Assembly: GCA_021791695.1 (NCBI GenBank)
Contig: JAJYWC010000001.1
Span: 53,457-105,410 of the forward strand
Length of the DNA stretch: 51,954 bases
Reading direction: 5' to 3'
DNA from: an archaeon
Lineage (GTDB): Archaea > Thermoproteota > Nitrososphaeria > Nitrososphaerales > Gagatemarchaeaceae
The position numbers and the translations under genes were made by a program. The notes below the pieces were generated by a model, which was not told the DNA's origin, ran no database searches, and saw only the letters and a program-made list of their open reading frames with translations. How positions within the stretch are numbered: position 1 is the first letter of the stretch; each line of letters opens with the position of its first letter. Positions 1 to 8,561 of the stretch are shown in pieces.

Positions 1-348
1 ACTAACGCGCCCAAGCTGGAGGCGGCCCTCAAGGCGGGTAGGATGACGTCGGTGCCCGACCCGAGGTCCATCGCCGATGGGCTGATAGCCCCGTCCCTGG
101 GCGACCTAACCTTCGAGGCGTGCTCCAAGTACGTGGACGGAGCGTTCACGGTGACCGACGAAGAGATACTCGCGGCGATGAAGATAATCGTAAAGGAGGC
201 CAGGATATTCCCGGAGCCTTCGGCTGCGGCGAGCGTCGCGGCGCTGCTGGCGGGGCGAAACACTGACAGGCTCGGGAAGAGGATAGTCTTCGTCATCTCT
301 GGCGGCAACGTCTCACAGAAGCTCCTGGCTCAGGTGCTGACATCATAG
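1..348 (+). CDS. Threonine dehydratase/serine racemase-type PLP enzyme, C-terminal part
   Basis: The frame is open from base 1, so the gene starts outside the window and about 115 residues remain. They match the end of the fold-type II PLP family of threonine/serine dehydratases: an SIADGL segment, then VDGAFTVTDEEI, then the strongly conserved EPSAAASVAALL block, and finally ISGGNVS, the usual C-terminal signature. In the family these enzymes deaminate threonine or serine to a 2-oxo acid. There is no trailing ACT domain, so this resembles the short catabolic or racemase type rather than a feedback-regulated biosynthetic IlvA. An internal ATG at 43 is not the real start. The last 19 bases overlap the 3' end of the convergent BtuF-like gene. 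Confidence 0.85.
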   Translation, partial: TNAPKLEAALKAGRMTSVPDPRSIADGLIAPSLGDLTFEACSKYVDGAFTVTDEEILAAMKIIVKEARIFPEPSAAASVAALLAGRNTDRLGKRIVFVISGGNVSQKLLAQVLTS

Positions 349-1307
349 GTCCGCGCGCCGAGCCGGACCACCCTCCTCGGGTCGACCTCTCGCCCGAAAA
401 CCTCGGGATGGATGACCTTCGCCAGCAGTTCTAGGCCGTCGACCAGTCTGGGACCCGGTCGAGAGAAGTAGGCCGAGCCGTCGGCGGCGTACACCTCTCC
501 ATCCCTGACCGCCTTGAGTTCGTCCCATCCCTCGAGTCTAGTCAACAGCTCGGCGTCCGAGACCGCGCGGTCCGCTCCGAAGCCGCACGGGATGAGCAAT
601 ATCAGCTCCGGGTCAGCCCGGATTACCTCCGGCCAGCTAGCCCTCCGCGAGACCTCGCCAGGCCTGCCCAGCACCTCGAGTCCTCCCGCGAGGGCGACCA
701 TCTCAGGGACCCAGTGACCAGCTGCGAAGAGGGGGTCGTACCATTCTACGCAGAAGACGCGCCTCCGCGGAAGGCCGACGGCAGCGTCACGGATGGCCGC
801 TATCCTCCTGCGCAGCGAATCGGTCAGCTCTTCCGCCTTCTCCTTCACCCCGCACGCGGCGCCCACGGTGAGGATGTCCTGCAGCATGCCCTCGAGTCCG
901 CCCGGCTTGAGAGACAACACCGTGCACTGGGTCGAGAGTTCGGACACCGTCTTGAGGACGTCCCTCAGGGAGACAGAGCAGACGTCGCAGAGCTCCTGGG
1001 TGATGATGACGTCGGGCCTGTACTTCAGCAGGACGTCCCTGTTGATCCTGTACAACCCGTGGCCGTGCGACATGTCGTCGACCACCCTCCAGTCTATCTC
1101 ATCTTGCCTCATCGTCGTGGGGTCCAGGAGGGACTGGACGACGACGGGCTTCGACCGGGCGTCCGGCGGATAATCGCACTCGTTCGTGACACCGCATAAT
1201 TGGTCTCCAAGGCCGAGGGCATAGACCATCTCGGTAGCGCTGGGAAGGAACGAGTAGACCCTCAAGCTGAGAGCATCGTGGATGCGCAGCTGATTTAGAG
1301 TTTGCAC
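330..1307 (-). CDS. BtuF-like cobalamin/metal-chelate-binding protein
   Basis: About 325 residues of the periplasmic-binding-protein fold of the BtuF/FhuD group. Visible landmarks are FLPSATEMVYALG near the N-terminus, RPDVIITQELCDVCS in the first lobe, VEWYDPLFAAGHWVPEM in the middle and ADPELILLIPCG in the second lobe. It has neither a signal peptide nor a lipobox, as in a common soluble archaeal subgroup annotated as cobalamin-binding protein, so it may act inside the cell. No permease or ATPase gene adjoins it. A TTG at about 1260, just before RVYSFLPS, is a plausible shorter start. It diverges from nurA across a 48-base gap holding a TATA box. The exact ligand cannot be told from sequence. 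Confidence 0.8.
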   Translation of the reverse strand: MQTLNQLRIHDALSLRVYSFLPSATEMVYALGLGDQLCGVTNECDYPPDARSKPVVVQSLLDPTTMRQDEIDWRVVDDMSHGHGLYRINRDVLLKYRPDVIITQELCDVCSVSLRDVLKTVSELSTQCTVLSLKPGGLEGMLQDILTVGAACGVKEKAEELTDSLRRRIAAIRDAAVGLPRRRVFCVEWYDPLFAAGHWVPEMVALAGGLEVLGRPGEVSRRASWPEVIRADPELILLIPCGFGADRAVSDAELLTRLEGWDELKAVRDGEVYAADGSAYFSRPGPRLVDGLELLAKVIHPEVFGREVDPRRVVRLGARTYDVST

Positions 1308-1321
1308 CTGCCGCTTTGCGG

Positions 1322-1329
1322 TTTATAAG
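1322..1329 (+). promoter_or_regulatory. TATA box of the nurA-herA operon
   Basis: TTTATAAG lies 27-34 bases before the TTG start of nurA at 1356. That spacing would put transcription initiation at or next to the start codon, giving a leaderless mRNA. Confidence 0.6.
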
Positions 1330-1355
1330 AAGACCCGGAGTTCCCGAGCGCGGCA

Positions 1356-3125
1356 TTGTCCTCAGATATCGCCTACAGGCTCTCCGAGCAGACCAAGGGT
1401 CTTGTATCTAGGTTCGAGGGCAGGGTCACGAGGTTCCGGGGCAGGGACGACCTGCTCCAGCTTCTGAGGCCTCTCGACACGGATGCTGCCGACGAGTTCG
1501 CCAGGGGCTACTTCGGCGAAGGTGACCACACCGCCATCGGCATCGATGGGTCCAGGGCCTTCGACGAGCGACTGCAGATGATGCTCTTCTACGCAAATGC
1601 GACGGGCTACAGCTGTCCCTTCAGAGTGGGCGACGAAATCAGCTTCGACCTAACGAGAGCCTCGCGTACGGGGAGGCTCTCTGCCTCGGCTGCGATCCCA
1701 CTGTGGGCCGAGGACTTCTCGGACATCCTTCCCGACACGCCGGAGATCGACCTCGAGATAGAGTACTCGATGGAGAAGATCCCCAACTCTTTCATGGTCC
1801 TCGCGGAGCTGTATCTCGCGACGCGGGCCCTCGACAGCGCGAGGATAGTCTTCATGGACAGGCCTCTTTCGGGGACCTATTCGACTCTCTCGAGGGACGC
1901 CCGGCTTCTGATGAAAAAGGGGGCGACCAACCTGGCGAAGCTGCCGGGCGTCGCGCACCAGAACACGCTCATGGACCTGAGCCTTGCGGTCAACCTCGGC
2001 GCCCCTTTCATGGAGCTTCCTCGCAGGAGGAGGTTCGCATCCCACCGCATACTGAGAGTCCTGATGAACGACGACCTCTCGCCCGATGGGCTCGCCGAAA
2101 AACTCGGTCTGGACGACAAGCAACTCTCTTCCGCGATGAAGAGCCTCAGGAAGTATGATGAGAACTACGGAGGGCATCTTCTTGAGGACGCCGGGCCCGG
2201 GCGCATCAAGGTCAGGGAGGGGGTGAGGGAATACTGGTCCAGGTCTGTGCAGCTTGCGCGCTCCTACGTCGACAGAGTGTATGAGAAGGGAGAATCCCCC
2301 CTCAGCGTCGGCGAAGAGGAGTGGCTCACGATCCTTGACGTAAACACGGTCTCGCTGATACTGCTGCTCTGGCTGTGCGAGCAATCGATACGCAGGAAGG
2401 TCCTGCTCATCGGCCTCGCAAAGGATACCACAGCGACTGATATCCACAGGGCCGTGCTCCCCTTTACGATCAAGAAGGAGTTCGTGCATCCGAAGGCGCT
2501 TCCACCCAGCCTCAAGAACGACAGAGCCTTCCTGAGCATCCTTAGCGCCATGAACCGGGAGCTCAAGGTCCCGTGGAGGACATCTGGATACGACTCGGCC
2601 TTCTCCACGATGGTCGCGACCTCGACCGGCGAGTTCGTGCCCGCAAGGAAGGTTGTATCGCGGGAAGGCGTCTTCGTCAGGGGCTTCTTCCAGTCCAGGA
2701 GCCTCGGGAACAACGACAGGATAAGGTCGCAGGTCTTCCTCTTTGACAGGCTCTTCGACCCCGAATGCGACGCTGGCGGCGTGGAAAGCGTAGACGTGAA
2801 GGAGAACGCCGGACGGACAACGGTGTCGCCATACTACGAGGGTGGAGAGATGAGCACCGTCTCCAACCTTATCCTCAGGATCCTCGCGCTTACGGACAAC
2901 CCGGAGGTGTACGAGGCCTTCGGGCACAACCAGCTGCTCTACCTCGCGGACAAGGCCGTGAAGTCCGAGATCAGGCTGATGCGGAGCTCGCTCCGGGCCG
3001 TCGCCGACCTCAGGCTGGGCTCGATAACTAAGCGCGAACAGGTCTACGGGATAATGACACCTTATAGAGAGCAAAGGGCAGGCACGGAGGCGTCGCGCAT
3101 GAGAGAGGCCTCCAAGGTTGACTGA
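1356..3125 (+). CDS. nurA: NurA nuclease-domain protein
   Basis: A 589-residue protein starting at TTG 1356. The NurA domain is recognised from two conserved acidic sites: Asp64 in IGIDGSR and Asp168 in IVFMDRPLSG, both expected metal ligands. In the family, NurA is a 5'-3' exonuclease that forms a ring complex with the HerA translocase and resects DNA ends for recombination. It is larger than the usual 330-450 residues. The extra middle part (about residues 229-290) reads as a winged helix (HRILRVLMNDD...LAEKLGLDDKQLSSAMKSL). Its last codons overlap the TTG start of herA by 8 bases, so the two are translationally coupled, which strongly supports the assignment. Confidence 0.8.
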   Translation: MSSDIAYRLSEQTKGLVSRFEGRVTRFRGRDDLLQLLRPLDTDAADEFARGYFGEGDHTAIGIDGSRAFDERLQMMLFYANATGYSCPFRVGDEISFDLTRASRTGRLSASAAIPLWAEDFSDILPDTPEIDLEIEYSMEKIPNSFMVLAELYLATRALDSARIVFMDRPLSGTYSTLSRDARLLMKKGATNLAKLPGVAHQNTLMDLSLAVNLGAPFMELPRRRRFASHRILRVLMNDDLSPDGLAEKLGLDDKQLSSAMKSLRKYDENYGGHLLEDAGPGRIKVREGVREYWSRSVQLARSYVDRVYEKGESPLSVGEEEWLTILDVNTVSLILLLWLCEQSIRRKVLLIGLAKDTTATDIHRAVLPFTIKKEFVHPKALPPSLKNDRAFLSILSAMNRELKVPWRTSGYDSAFSTMVATSTGEFVPARKVVSREGVFVRGFFQSRSLGNNDRIRSQVFLFDRLFDPECDAGGVESVDVKENAGRTTVSPYYEGGEMSTVSNLILRILALTDNPEVYEAFGHNQLLYLADKAVKSEIRLMRSSLRAVADLRLGSITKREQVYGIMTPYREQRAGTEASRMREASKVD

Positions 3126-6100
3126 GCAGTCCCACCAGGTCTTCGATGACCTGGACGGCAAGTTCGATGCGAGGCTGAGACGCGTCTTCCCTAGCACCAA
3201 GACCGCCAAGAGCGGCGACCAGGAGATCGTAGTGACGAACGTGGTCGCGACGGTGGAAGCGAGGTTCGATTTCCGCACGCTGGAGAGGCTCTACTCTCCC
3301 AACTTCATAGCGGTCGAGAAGCAGGGGGGCAGCGAGACCAGCTACCTCATATTCGAGGTGGTGGGAGTGAATCCCATCCATTTCCAGATGCTCGGGATGG
3401 ACGTCTCGATGCCCACCCTTCTGAGGAGGGAGTATCTGGATACGATCAGCGAGAGCTGGGGAAAGTCGCAGGAGACCTGGATCGATATGTCGGCCGTCCC
3501 GACATGGTACTCGATGAAGGTCGAGGAGGGGAGGCCTAAGTTCGAGAGGTCGCGGATGCTCCCCCTTGCGGGTGCCAAGGTCCACCTGCTCTCGACGAAG
3601 ACCGTGGAGGACTTTCTGTGCTATCCAAACGGGGAGACCGTCGGGACGATGCTGGGTTTCGAGCTGCCCCTGACAATCAGCCTCGAGAACCTCATCAGAT
3701 ACCATGCGGGGATTTTCGGTTTCAGCGTAGACCATGACGAACCGATAATCTATCGACAAAATGGATCGATTGCCGTCGGAAAGATAGGAGAGCTCGTCGA
3801 CCAGTTCTATACCGACGACACAGAAGGACCCGTATATACATCATCAATCGAAGTCGTTTGCTTCGACCCCAAGACTTTCGAAGTCAAGTGGTCGCCCTTG
3901 CAGTACGTTTTCCGGCACAAGTACCGACAAAAAATGGTCCGATTCAAACTCGCCACAGGACGCAGCGTTACGGTGACCCCCTCCCATTCGGTCTTCGTCT
4001 TGAGAAACGGGCGGGTGCAGGCTGTACCGGCGGCTGCGATACGCCCTGGAGAATATGCAGTCGGTGCTCGCGAAATCCCGATTTCGACGAGTCGTGAAAG
4101 CCTCAGAATCGATCTGTTAAGGTTCTTCGCGGGATCTCCGGGAGTTGTCGTGCGGGGACTGGAAAGGAGCGCGATTCCACGTGGAGCCATAAAGGGAGCG
4201 ACGCGAAACAAAGAGTGGTATTGGAAGAGTAGAGGCATGATTCCAGCGTCGAGCGCCTATCTTATTGACCGGGCGGCACTCAACAAGGCGGTCATATCCT
4301 ACAAAGGGAGTAACTGTGACCTGCCGACGTCGTTGGAAGTCGATGAGGGACTTGCTCGGCTCATGGGTTATTACGCGGCCGAAGGGCATGTTTCATGGAA
4401 CGAAGGCGAAGGCCACCGCGTCCAGTTTACTCTCGGCGAGAAGGACGTTGGGATTCTGAAGGACATTCAACGAATTCTTTCCGAGAAGTTCGGAATCGTC
4501 CCTAATATAGAGCCGCATGGAACGGCGGGATTGAGGCTCTCGTTCAACCACAGGTGCCTTGCTGAACTTTTCGCCCGATTGGGAGGAAGAGGGGCTGAAG
4601 CGAAGTTCGTCCCAGAGCCTATCCTGAATTCCCAGCAACCGGTCAGGAGGGCATTTCTCCGAGCGTGGGTCGAGGGCGATTATGGCGTTACCATCTCGAG
4701 CAGACTGATGAACGACATCATGTACATGCTCCTGATGGACGGGTGCGTCGCCTCCTCTTCCGAATGGAATCACAAGCAACCAGTCGTGATAGAAGGCCGA
4801 GAAGTTCATTCAAGGTTGCGGTACCAGATGAAGTTCCCCAGAGCGGACGAGATCTCTGAGGGAACCTTCAGGCCGAAGCGCAAATCTGGAGAACCCACCT
4901 ATCCGGCAACTCAGATTCCATATGTCCTGCAACAGCTTTACTCTCATCCTTCCCATCTCGGAAAATCCTACTCCGAGACAAGCAAGAATGGTATAGAAAC
5001 GATGCGTTCAAAGCTCGAGCACCTTCCTTCTTATTCCGGTTCGGAGCGGAGGTCAATCGAAGCAGCGAGGCACGACGCCTTCTACAGGAGGAACCTGGGC
5101 AAGTGTTTCTCTCTGGATGACGCGCGGGTCACATCGAATCAAGCCCTCGTCAGCATCCCTGAGGTGTTCCGAGATTTCAGATTGTTAGCCGAATCTAATC
5201 TGTCGTTCTTGCAGGTCCGCGATGTAGAGCTCGTCGACCCTTCTTCAGACTACGTCTATGACGTATCAGTACCCGGCGCCGAAAACTTTCTGGCCGGATT
5301 CGGCGGAGTGTTCTGCCACAACACAGGCGCCGGTAAGTCCAACCTTACCAGCGTCCTTCTCAGAAAGGTCATGCGGTCGAAGACCGATATCACGACCGTG
5401 GTGGTCGACGTCTCCGGCGAGTACGCGACCCATCTGATCGACCTCCTGGAGACCGACGGCAGGATACTCTCCTACGAGACGATCGACGACGAGGAGCAGC
5501 TGTACAACTCGCAGGTCATACCCGAAAGTCTCGAGGGGTCCGTCGGGGACGACGCGGTCCGGAGGATATTCTCCTCTCTCATGAACAAGAAGCTGGTCCA
5601 GAGAATCTCCTTCGGGGCGGGTTCGACCGCGCTCGACCTGTCGTCGCTCGAGGAGCTGCTCAAGACGACCGCCGAAGAGGGGAAGACGGGAGCTGTCGTA
5701 GCGAAGATCGCCCTCGAGAGGCTGGAACTGGAGATGTTCAAAGAGAGGTCCCTGCGGAGGAACATCAAGCTCTCGGAGCTCGACGATGACTCAAAGTCGA
5801 GCCTGATCAGGATGCTCGACGACACCCGCAGGAGCCTGAATGAACGGACCGCCCTCCACGCCGAGATCAAGGCGATATCGGAGTACATCGACCAGCCGAG
5901 CCGGGGCGACGAGCCCTCGGAGGAGGAGTTGACCCCCGAGAAGCTCGCCTGGGAGCTCGTCAACGACAAGGCACCCCGCCTCAACGTGCTCTATCTGCCA
6001 GAGCCAAGCGAGGCGAGGATGATAGTCAGCAGGCTCATCAAGAGGCTCCTCAGTCTCCGGAAGAAGCAGGGAAGCAGGAAGAAGATTCTCGTGGTGCTCG

Positions 6101-6492
6101 ACGAGGCCCAGGAGTACATTCCGTACGAGCCGAGGGACAGAGACGGGACGGTGAACTCGAACTTGGCTGTCGAGTCGCTGCTCCGGCAGGGGAGAAAATA
6201 CCGCATCCACTGTTGGCTGGCCACCCAGAGGGTCGCGAGGCTGAACGTCTCCGCGCTGCAGCAGTTGCACAGCTACTTCGTCAGCACGCTCCCGAGGTTC
6301 TACGACAGGATGGTGATATCCGAGTCCTTCGGGCTCCCGCTGGAGGTCCTCGAGAGGACAGCCCAGCTGGACACCGGTGAGTGGGTCTTCGTGTCCTACA
6401 AGGCCACGAGGCGCAAGAACGTCCCCGTCTTCCTTCGGACTGAAAACAACGAAGACGCGGTCGTAGAATACCTGAACTCTAGTGCGACCTGA
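3118..6492 (+). CDS. herA: HerA hexameric DNA translocase interrupted by an intein
   Basis: The 1124-residue precursor would splice to about 591 residues, normal for HerA. An N-terminal HAS-barrel (about residues 1-150) precedes the ATPase domain. Walker A is split by the intein: residues up to GIFGF (202) and from TGAGKS (736) join to give GFTGAGKS. Walker B is LVVLDEAQEYI, followed by RQGRKYRIHCWLATQR, typical of the HerA/FtsK sensor and arginine-finger region. HerA pumps DNA and works with NurA in double-strand-break end processing; nurA lies immediately upstream with an 8-base overlap. Until the intein excises, the ATP site cannot form, so activity should depend on splicing. The 3' end overlaps the convergent DUF429 gene by 14 bases. 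Confidence 0.9.
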   Translation: MTEQSHQVFDDLDGKFDARLRRVFPSTKTAKSGDQEIVVTNVVATVEARFDFRTLERLYSPNFIAVEKQGGSETSYLIFEVVGVNPIHFQMLGMDVSMPTLLRREYLDTISESWGKSQETWIDMSAVPTWYSMKVEEGRPKFERSRMLPLAGAKVHLLSTKTVEDFLCYPNGETVGTMLGFELPLTISLENLIRYHAGIFGFSVDHDEPIIYRQNGSIAVGKIGELVDQFYTDDTEGPVYTSSIEVVCFDPKTFEVKWSPLQYVFRHKYRQKMVRFKLATGRSVTVTPSHSVFVLRNGRVQAVPAAAIRPGEYAVGAREIPISTSRESLRIDLLRFFAGSPGVVVRGLERSAIPRGAIKGATRNKEWYWKSRGMIPASSAYLIDRAALNKAVISYKGSNCDLPTSLEVDEGLARLMGYYAAEGHVSWNEGEGHRVQFTLGEKDVGILKDIQRILSEKFGIVPNIEPHGTAGLRLSFNHRCLAELFARLGGRGAEAKFVPEPILNSQQPVRRAFLRAWVEGDYGVTISSRLMNDIMYMLLMDGCVASSSEWNHKQPVVIEGREVHSRLRYQMKFPRADEISEGTFRPKRKSGEPTYPATQIPYVLQQLYSHPSHLGKSYSETSKNGIETMRSKLEHLPSYSGSERRSIEAARHDAFYRRNLGKCFSLDDARVTSNQALVSIPEVFRDFRLLAESNLSFLQVRDVELVDPSSDYVYDVSVPGAENFLAGFGGVFCHNTGAGKSNLTSVLLRKVMRSKTDITTVVVDVSGEYATHLIDLLETDGRILSYETIDDEEQLYNSQVIPESLEGSVGDDAVRRIFSSLMNKKLVQRISFGAGSTALDLSSLEELLKTTAEEGKTGAVVAKIALERLELEMFKERSLRRNIKLSELDDDSKSSLIRMLDDTRRSLNERTALHAEIKAISEYIDQPSRGDEPSEEELTPEKLAWELVNDKAPRLNVLYLPEPSEARMIVSRLIKRLLSLRKKQGSRKKILVVLDEAQEYIPYEPRDRDGTVNSNLAVESLLRQGRKYRIHCWLATQRVARLNVSALQQLHSYFVSTLPRFYDRMVISESFGLPLEVLERTAQLDTGEWVFVSYKATRRKNVPVFLRTENNEDAVVEYLNSSAT
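3724..5322 (+). mobile_element. Intein with LAGLIDADG homing endonuclease in HerA Walker A
   Basis: This in-frame insert of 533 codons (HerA residues 203-735) starts with Ser in SVDHDEPIIYRQNG, a splicing block A, and ends VFCHN before a Thr +1 residue, the expected His-Asn C-terminal junction. VYDVSVPGAENFLA just before the end fits block F. Two dodecapeptide motifs mark the homing endonuclease: LMGYYAAEG (415-423) and FLRAWVEGDYG (513-523). The boundaries are fixed because removal recreates a perfect GxxxxGKS P-loop. Base and codon use also change at the junctions: inside the insert AAA, CGA, ACA and T-ending codons are more common and G+C is lower than in flanking herA, as expected for a laterally acquired element. 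Confidence 0.93.
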
Positions 6493-7084
6493 GCTTCGAC
6501 GCGTCCGGGAGGATCATGAACCCCTCCTCCTCCACCCCGATCGCCAGATAGTTCCCGTCCAGGTACATCTTGCCGAGTATGGCGCAAGTCACGGCGTCCA
6601 GTTCGTCGGCCGTGATGTCCTTCTTCTTGATGCCTCCCTTTACGCCGAACTCGACGAGGGCGCTGCGCAGCTTCTCCAGCCCCGCCTGTTTCCTCGGCAT
6701 GCCGAGCATGTCCTGCACCGCCCCCGGATAGCCCTCTATGACGTCGAATCCGTCGTCCCCGAACACCTTCCGCAGCCTCATCCCGCGTTCGGTCAGCATC
6801 CTCATGGGACCCAGCGAGATGGGGAAGAAGCGGATCTTCATCCTGAGCAGTTCCTTGTCGCATGCGCGAAGGTGGGGAGGGCCCCTCTGCTCGAGACTCG
6901 CCCGCCCCTCTGGGAGGAAGAGAGGGGCGTCTATGCTCACAACGTCAGGGTCGGCCATCCTCGTCTCGGAGATTATCTCTTCGTCCGTGTGAAGGACAGA
7001 CGTGACGCAGAGGTCTCTGTGAAGCAGGCAGAAGCCGGTGTCCCTCTTCGGACTGCCCGCGAGGTCCAGCCCCACGACGTTCAA
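6479..7084 (-). CDS. DUF429-family predicted nuclease
   Basis: 201 residues with the DUF429 signature. VVGLDLAGSP at the N-terminus carries the first Asp of an RNase H-like fold, DVVSIDAPLFLPEG carries the second acidic site, and IEGYPGAVQDMLG and TADELDAVTCAILG complete the family pattern. Members are predicted nucleases or nucleic-acid-processing proteins, but no reaction is established here. It is convergent with herA (14-base overlap) and divergent from HMG-CoA synthase. An AT-rich box inside the palindrome at 7107-7125 sits 27-36 bases before its start and can serve as its TATA element. Confidence 0.75.
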   Translation of the reverse strand: MNVVGLDLAGSPKRDTGFCLLHRDLCVTSVLHTDEEIISETRMADPDVVSIDAPLFLPEGRASLEQRGPPHLRACDKELLRMKIRFFPISLGPMRMLTERGMRLRKVFGDDGFDVIEGYPGAVQDMLGMPRKQAGLEKLRSALVEFGVKGGIKKKDITADELDAVTCAILGKMYLDGNYLAIGVEEEGFMILPDASKLRSH

Positions 7085-7106
7085 GCCGCGGCGGCTTCGG
7101 CGTGAG

Positions 7107-7125
7107 GCGTATTAATAATACGCCG
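7107..7125. promoter_or_regulatory. Inverted repeat between divergent promoters
   Basis: GGCGTATT-AAT-AATACGCC is a perfect 8-base inverted repeat with a 3-base centre, in the 85-base gap between the DUF429 gene and HMG-CoA synthase. Its AT core coincides with the minus-strand TATA position, while a TTTATA for the plus-strand gene lies about 10 bases beyond it. A bound regulator could affect both genes. The regulator is unknown. Confidence 0.5.
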
Positions 7126-7169
7126 AAGAAGGCCTTTATAGTTGACGACTGGGTCGTCGATAATCACCT

Positions 7170-8543
7170 ATGGCGGGCGTTGGGATAGAGGCCCTTTACG
7201 TTTATTCGCCGGGATTCTACGTCGACAACGCAGAGTTAGCGGCCGCTAGGGGAAAGGACCCCAAGCACTTCACCGAAGGTGTCGGCATCAAGACGTTCGC
7301 GGTCGCACCTCCGAACGAGGACCAGGCGAGCATGGCTGCGACCGCGGCCTACAGGCTGATGCAGAAGTTCGGGGTCTCCCCAAGCGACATATTCAGGGTG
7401 GACACGCCCACGGAGAGCGGCCTGGACGGTTCGAGGGCTCTCGTCTCGGACGTTATCGGGATGCTGGAGGACGCGTACGGGAAGGGGACGCTCTCACACG
7501 TCCTCGGCTATGAGCAGAAGTTCGCATGTGTCTCCGGGATCGAGAGGCTGCTGGACACGAGCGCTTGGTTCGGTGCGGGCTGGAACACGAGGAGGTATGC
7601 GCTCATCCTCGCGACCGACGTGGCGAAGTACAACCTCAACAGCGGGGAGGAGCCCACGCAGGGTGCCGCGGCGGCCGCGCTACTCGTGGGGAAGGACGCC
7701 AAGGTTCTCGAGATAGTGCCGGGCGAGCTCGGCTCAGCCATCAGGAATGAGAAGAGGGATTTCAAGAAGCCGGGCGGCAGGACCGTCGCCATGGTCGACG
7801 GCGCGAGGTCGTACGCCTCATACCTCAGCGAGATGAAGGAGGCGTGGCTCAATTTCCAGGCTTCGATAAGGCGCCTGGGGCTGATCAAAATGCGGCCGGA
7901 CCAGTCGACCCTCGACTTCATCGATAGGGCGATCTACCACAACCCGCACAAGAAGATGGTTATCTCGGCGTACGCCTCGCTCATGATCCACGAGTGGAGG
8001 AACCTACCCAGGTGGAAGAGCGTCGAGGAGCAGATAGGTCCGGAACCGTCGAGGGCAGGGATGGACGACCTGGACTACTACATGAGCGACTCCTACAAAG
8101 AGTACAGGAGGAAGTTCATGAAGTCTAGCGTATTCATGGAGAACTTCGAGAAGCACGTCGGGAGCTCGATAGTGGCCCCGGAGCTGGTGGGCAACTCGTA
8201 CTCTGTCTCGGTCTTCGTGGGGCTCGACAGCCTTCTGGAGAACGACAAGGCGGACCTCACAGGGATGAACGTCGTGCTCTGTGGCTACGGCAGCGGCAGC
8301 CACGCGGTCATCCAGGGAAGCAGGGTCCCCGAAGGCTACAGGGAGGTGGCGAAGAAGCTCGACCTGATGGAGCACCTGCATTCTAGGAAGAAGCTGAGCA
8401 TCGAGGAGTACGAGCGCATCCACAACGGAGGGATAAGGCCCGAGAACTGGACCGAGGGCAAGGGCACGAGGTTTCTGCTGAAGAGCGTCGGAGAGAAGGA
8501 GACACCCTCTGAAGGCGACAGAGAGTACTATCTCTCCGACTAA
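7170..8543 (+). CDS. Hydroxymethylglutaryl-CoA synthase
   Basis: 457 residues, the length of eukaryotic HMG-CoA synthases rather than the roughly 350 of many archaeal ones. The thiolase-fold active site is visible: Glu82 in PTESGLDGS, the acyl-accepting Cys120 in KFACVSG, and a histidine in YHNPHKKM (about 257-260). The enzyme condenses acetyl-CoA with acetoacetyl-CoA to HMG-CoA, feeding the mevalonate pathway for archaeal isoprenoid lipids. It is transcribed alone; a TTTATA about 30 bases upstream of the ATG supports the start. No other mevalonate gene is in the window. The ACVSG context replaces the ACYGG of eukaryotic enzymes. Confidence 0.88.
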   Translation: MAGVGIEALYVYSPGFYVDNAELAAARGKDPKHFTEGVGIKTFAVAPPNEDQASMAATAAYRLMQKFGVSPSDIFRVDTPTESGLDGSRALVSDVIGMLEDAYGKGTLSHVLGYEQKFACVSGIERLLDTSAWFGAGWNTRRYALILATDVAKYNLNSGEEPTQGAAAAALLVGKDAKVLEIVPGELGSAIRNEKRDFKKPGGRTVAMVDGARSYASYLSEMKEAWLNFQASIRRLGLIKMRPDQSTLDFIDRAIYHNPHKKMVISAYASLMIHEWRNLPRWKSVEEQIGPEPSRAGMDDLDYYMSDSYKEYRRKFMKSSVFMENFEKHVGSSIVAPELVGNSYSVSVFVGLDSLLENDKADLTGMNVVLCGYGSGSHAVIQGSRVPEGYREVAKKLDLMEHLHSRKKLSIEEYERIHNGGIRPENWTEGKGTRFLLKSVGEKETPSEGDREYYLSD

Positions 8544-8561
8544 TCGGGACCTGCGGGAGAC

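Noticed and set aside
1650-3278. Long minus-strand open frame of more than 500 codons opposite nurA
   Set aside because: It mirrors nurA, has Arg/Pro/Glu-rich antisense composition and no domain. A G+C-rich genome produces many such shadows.
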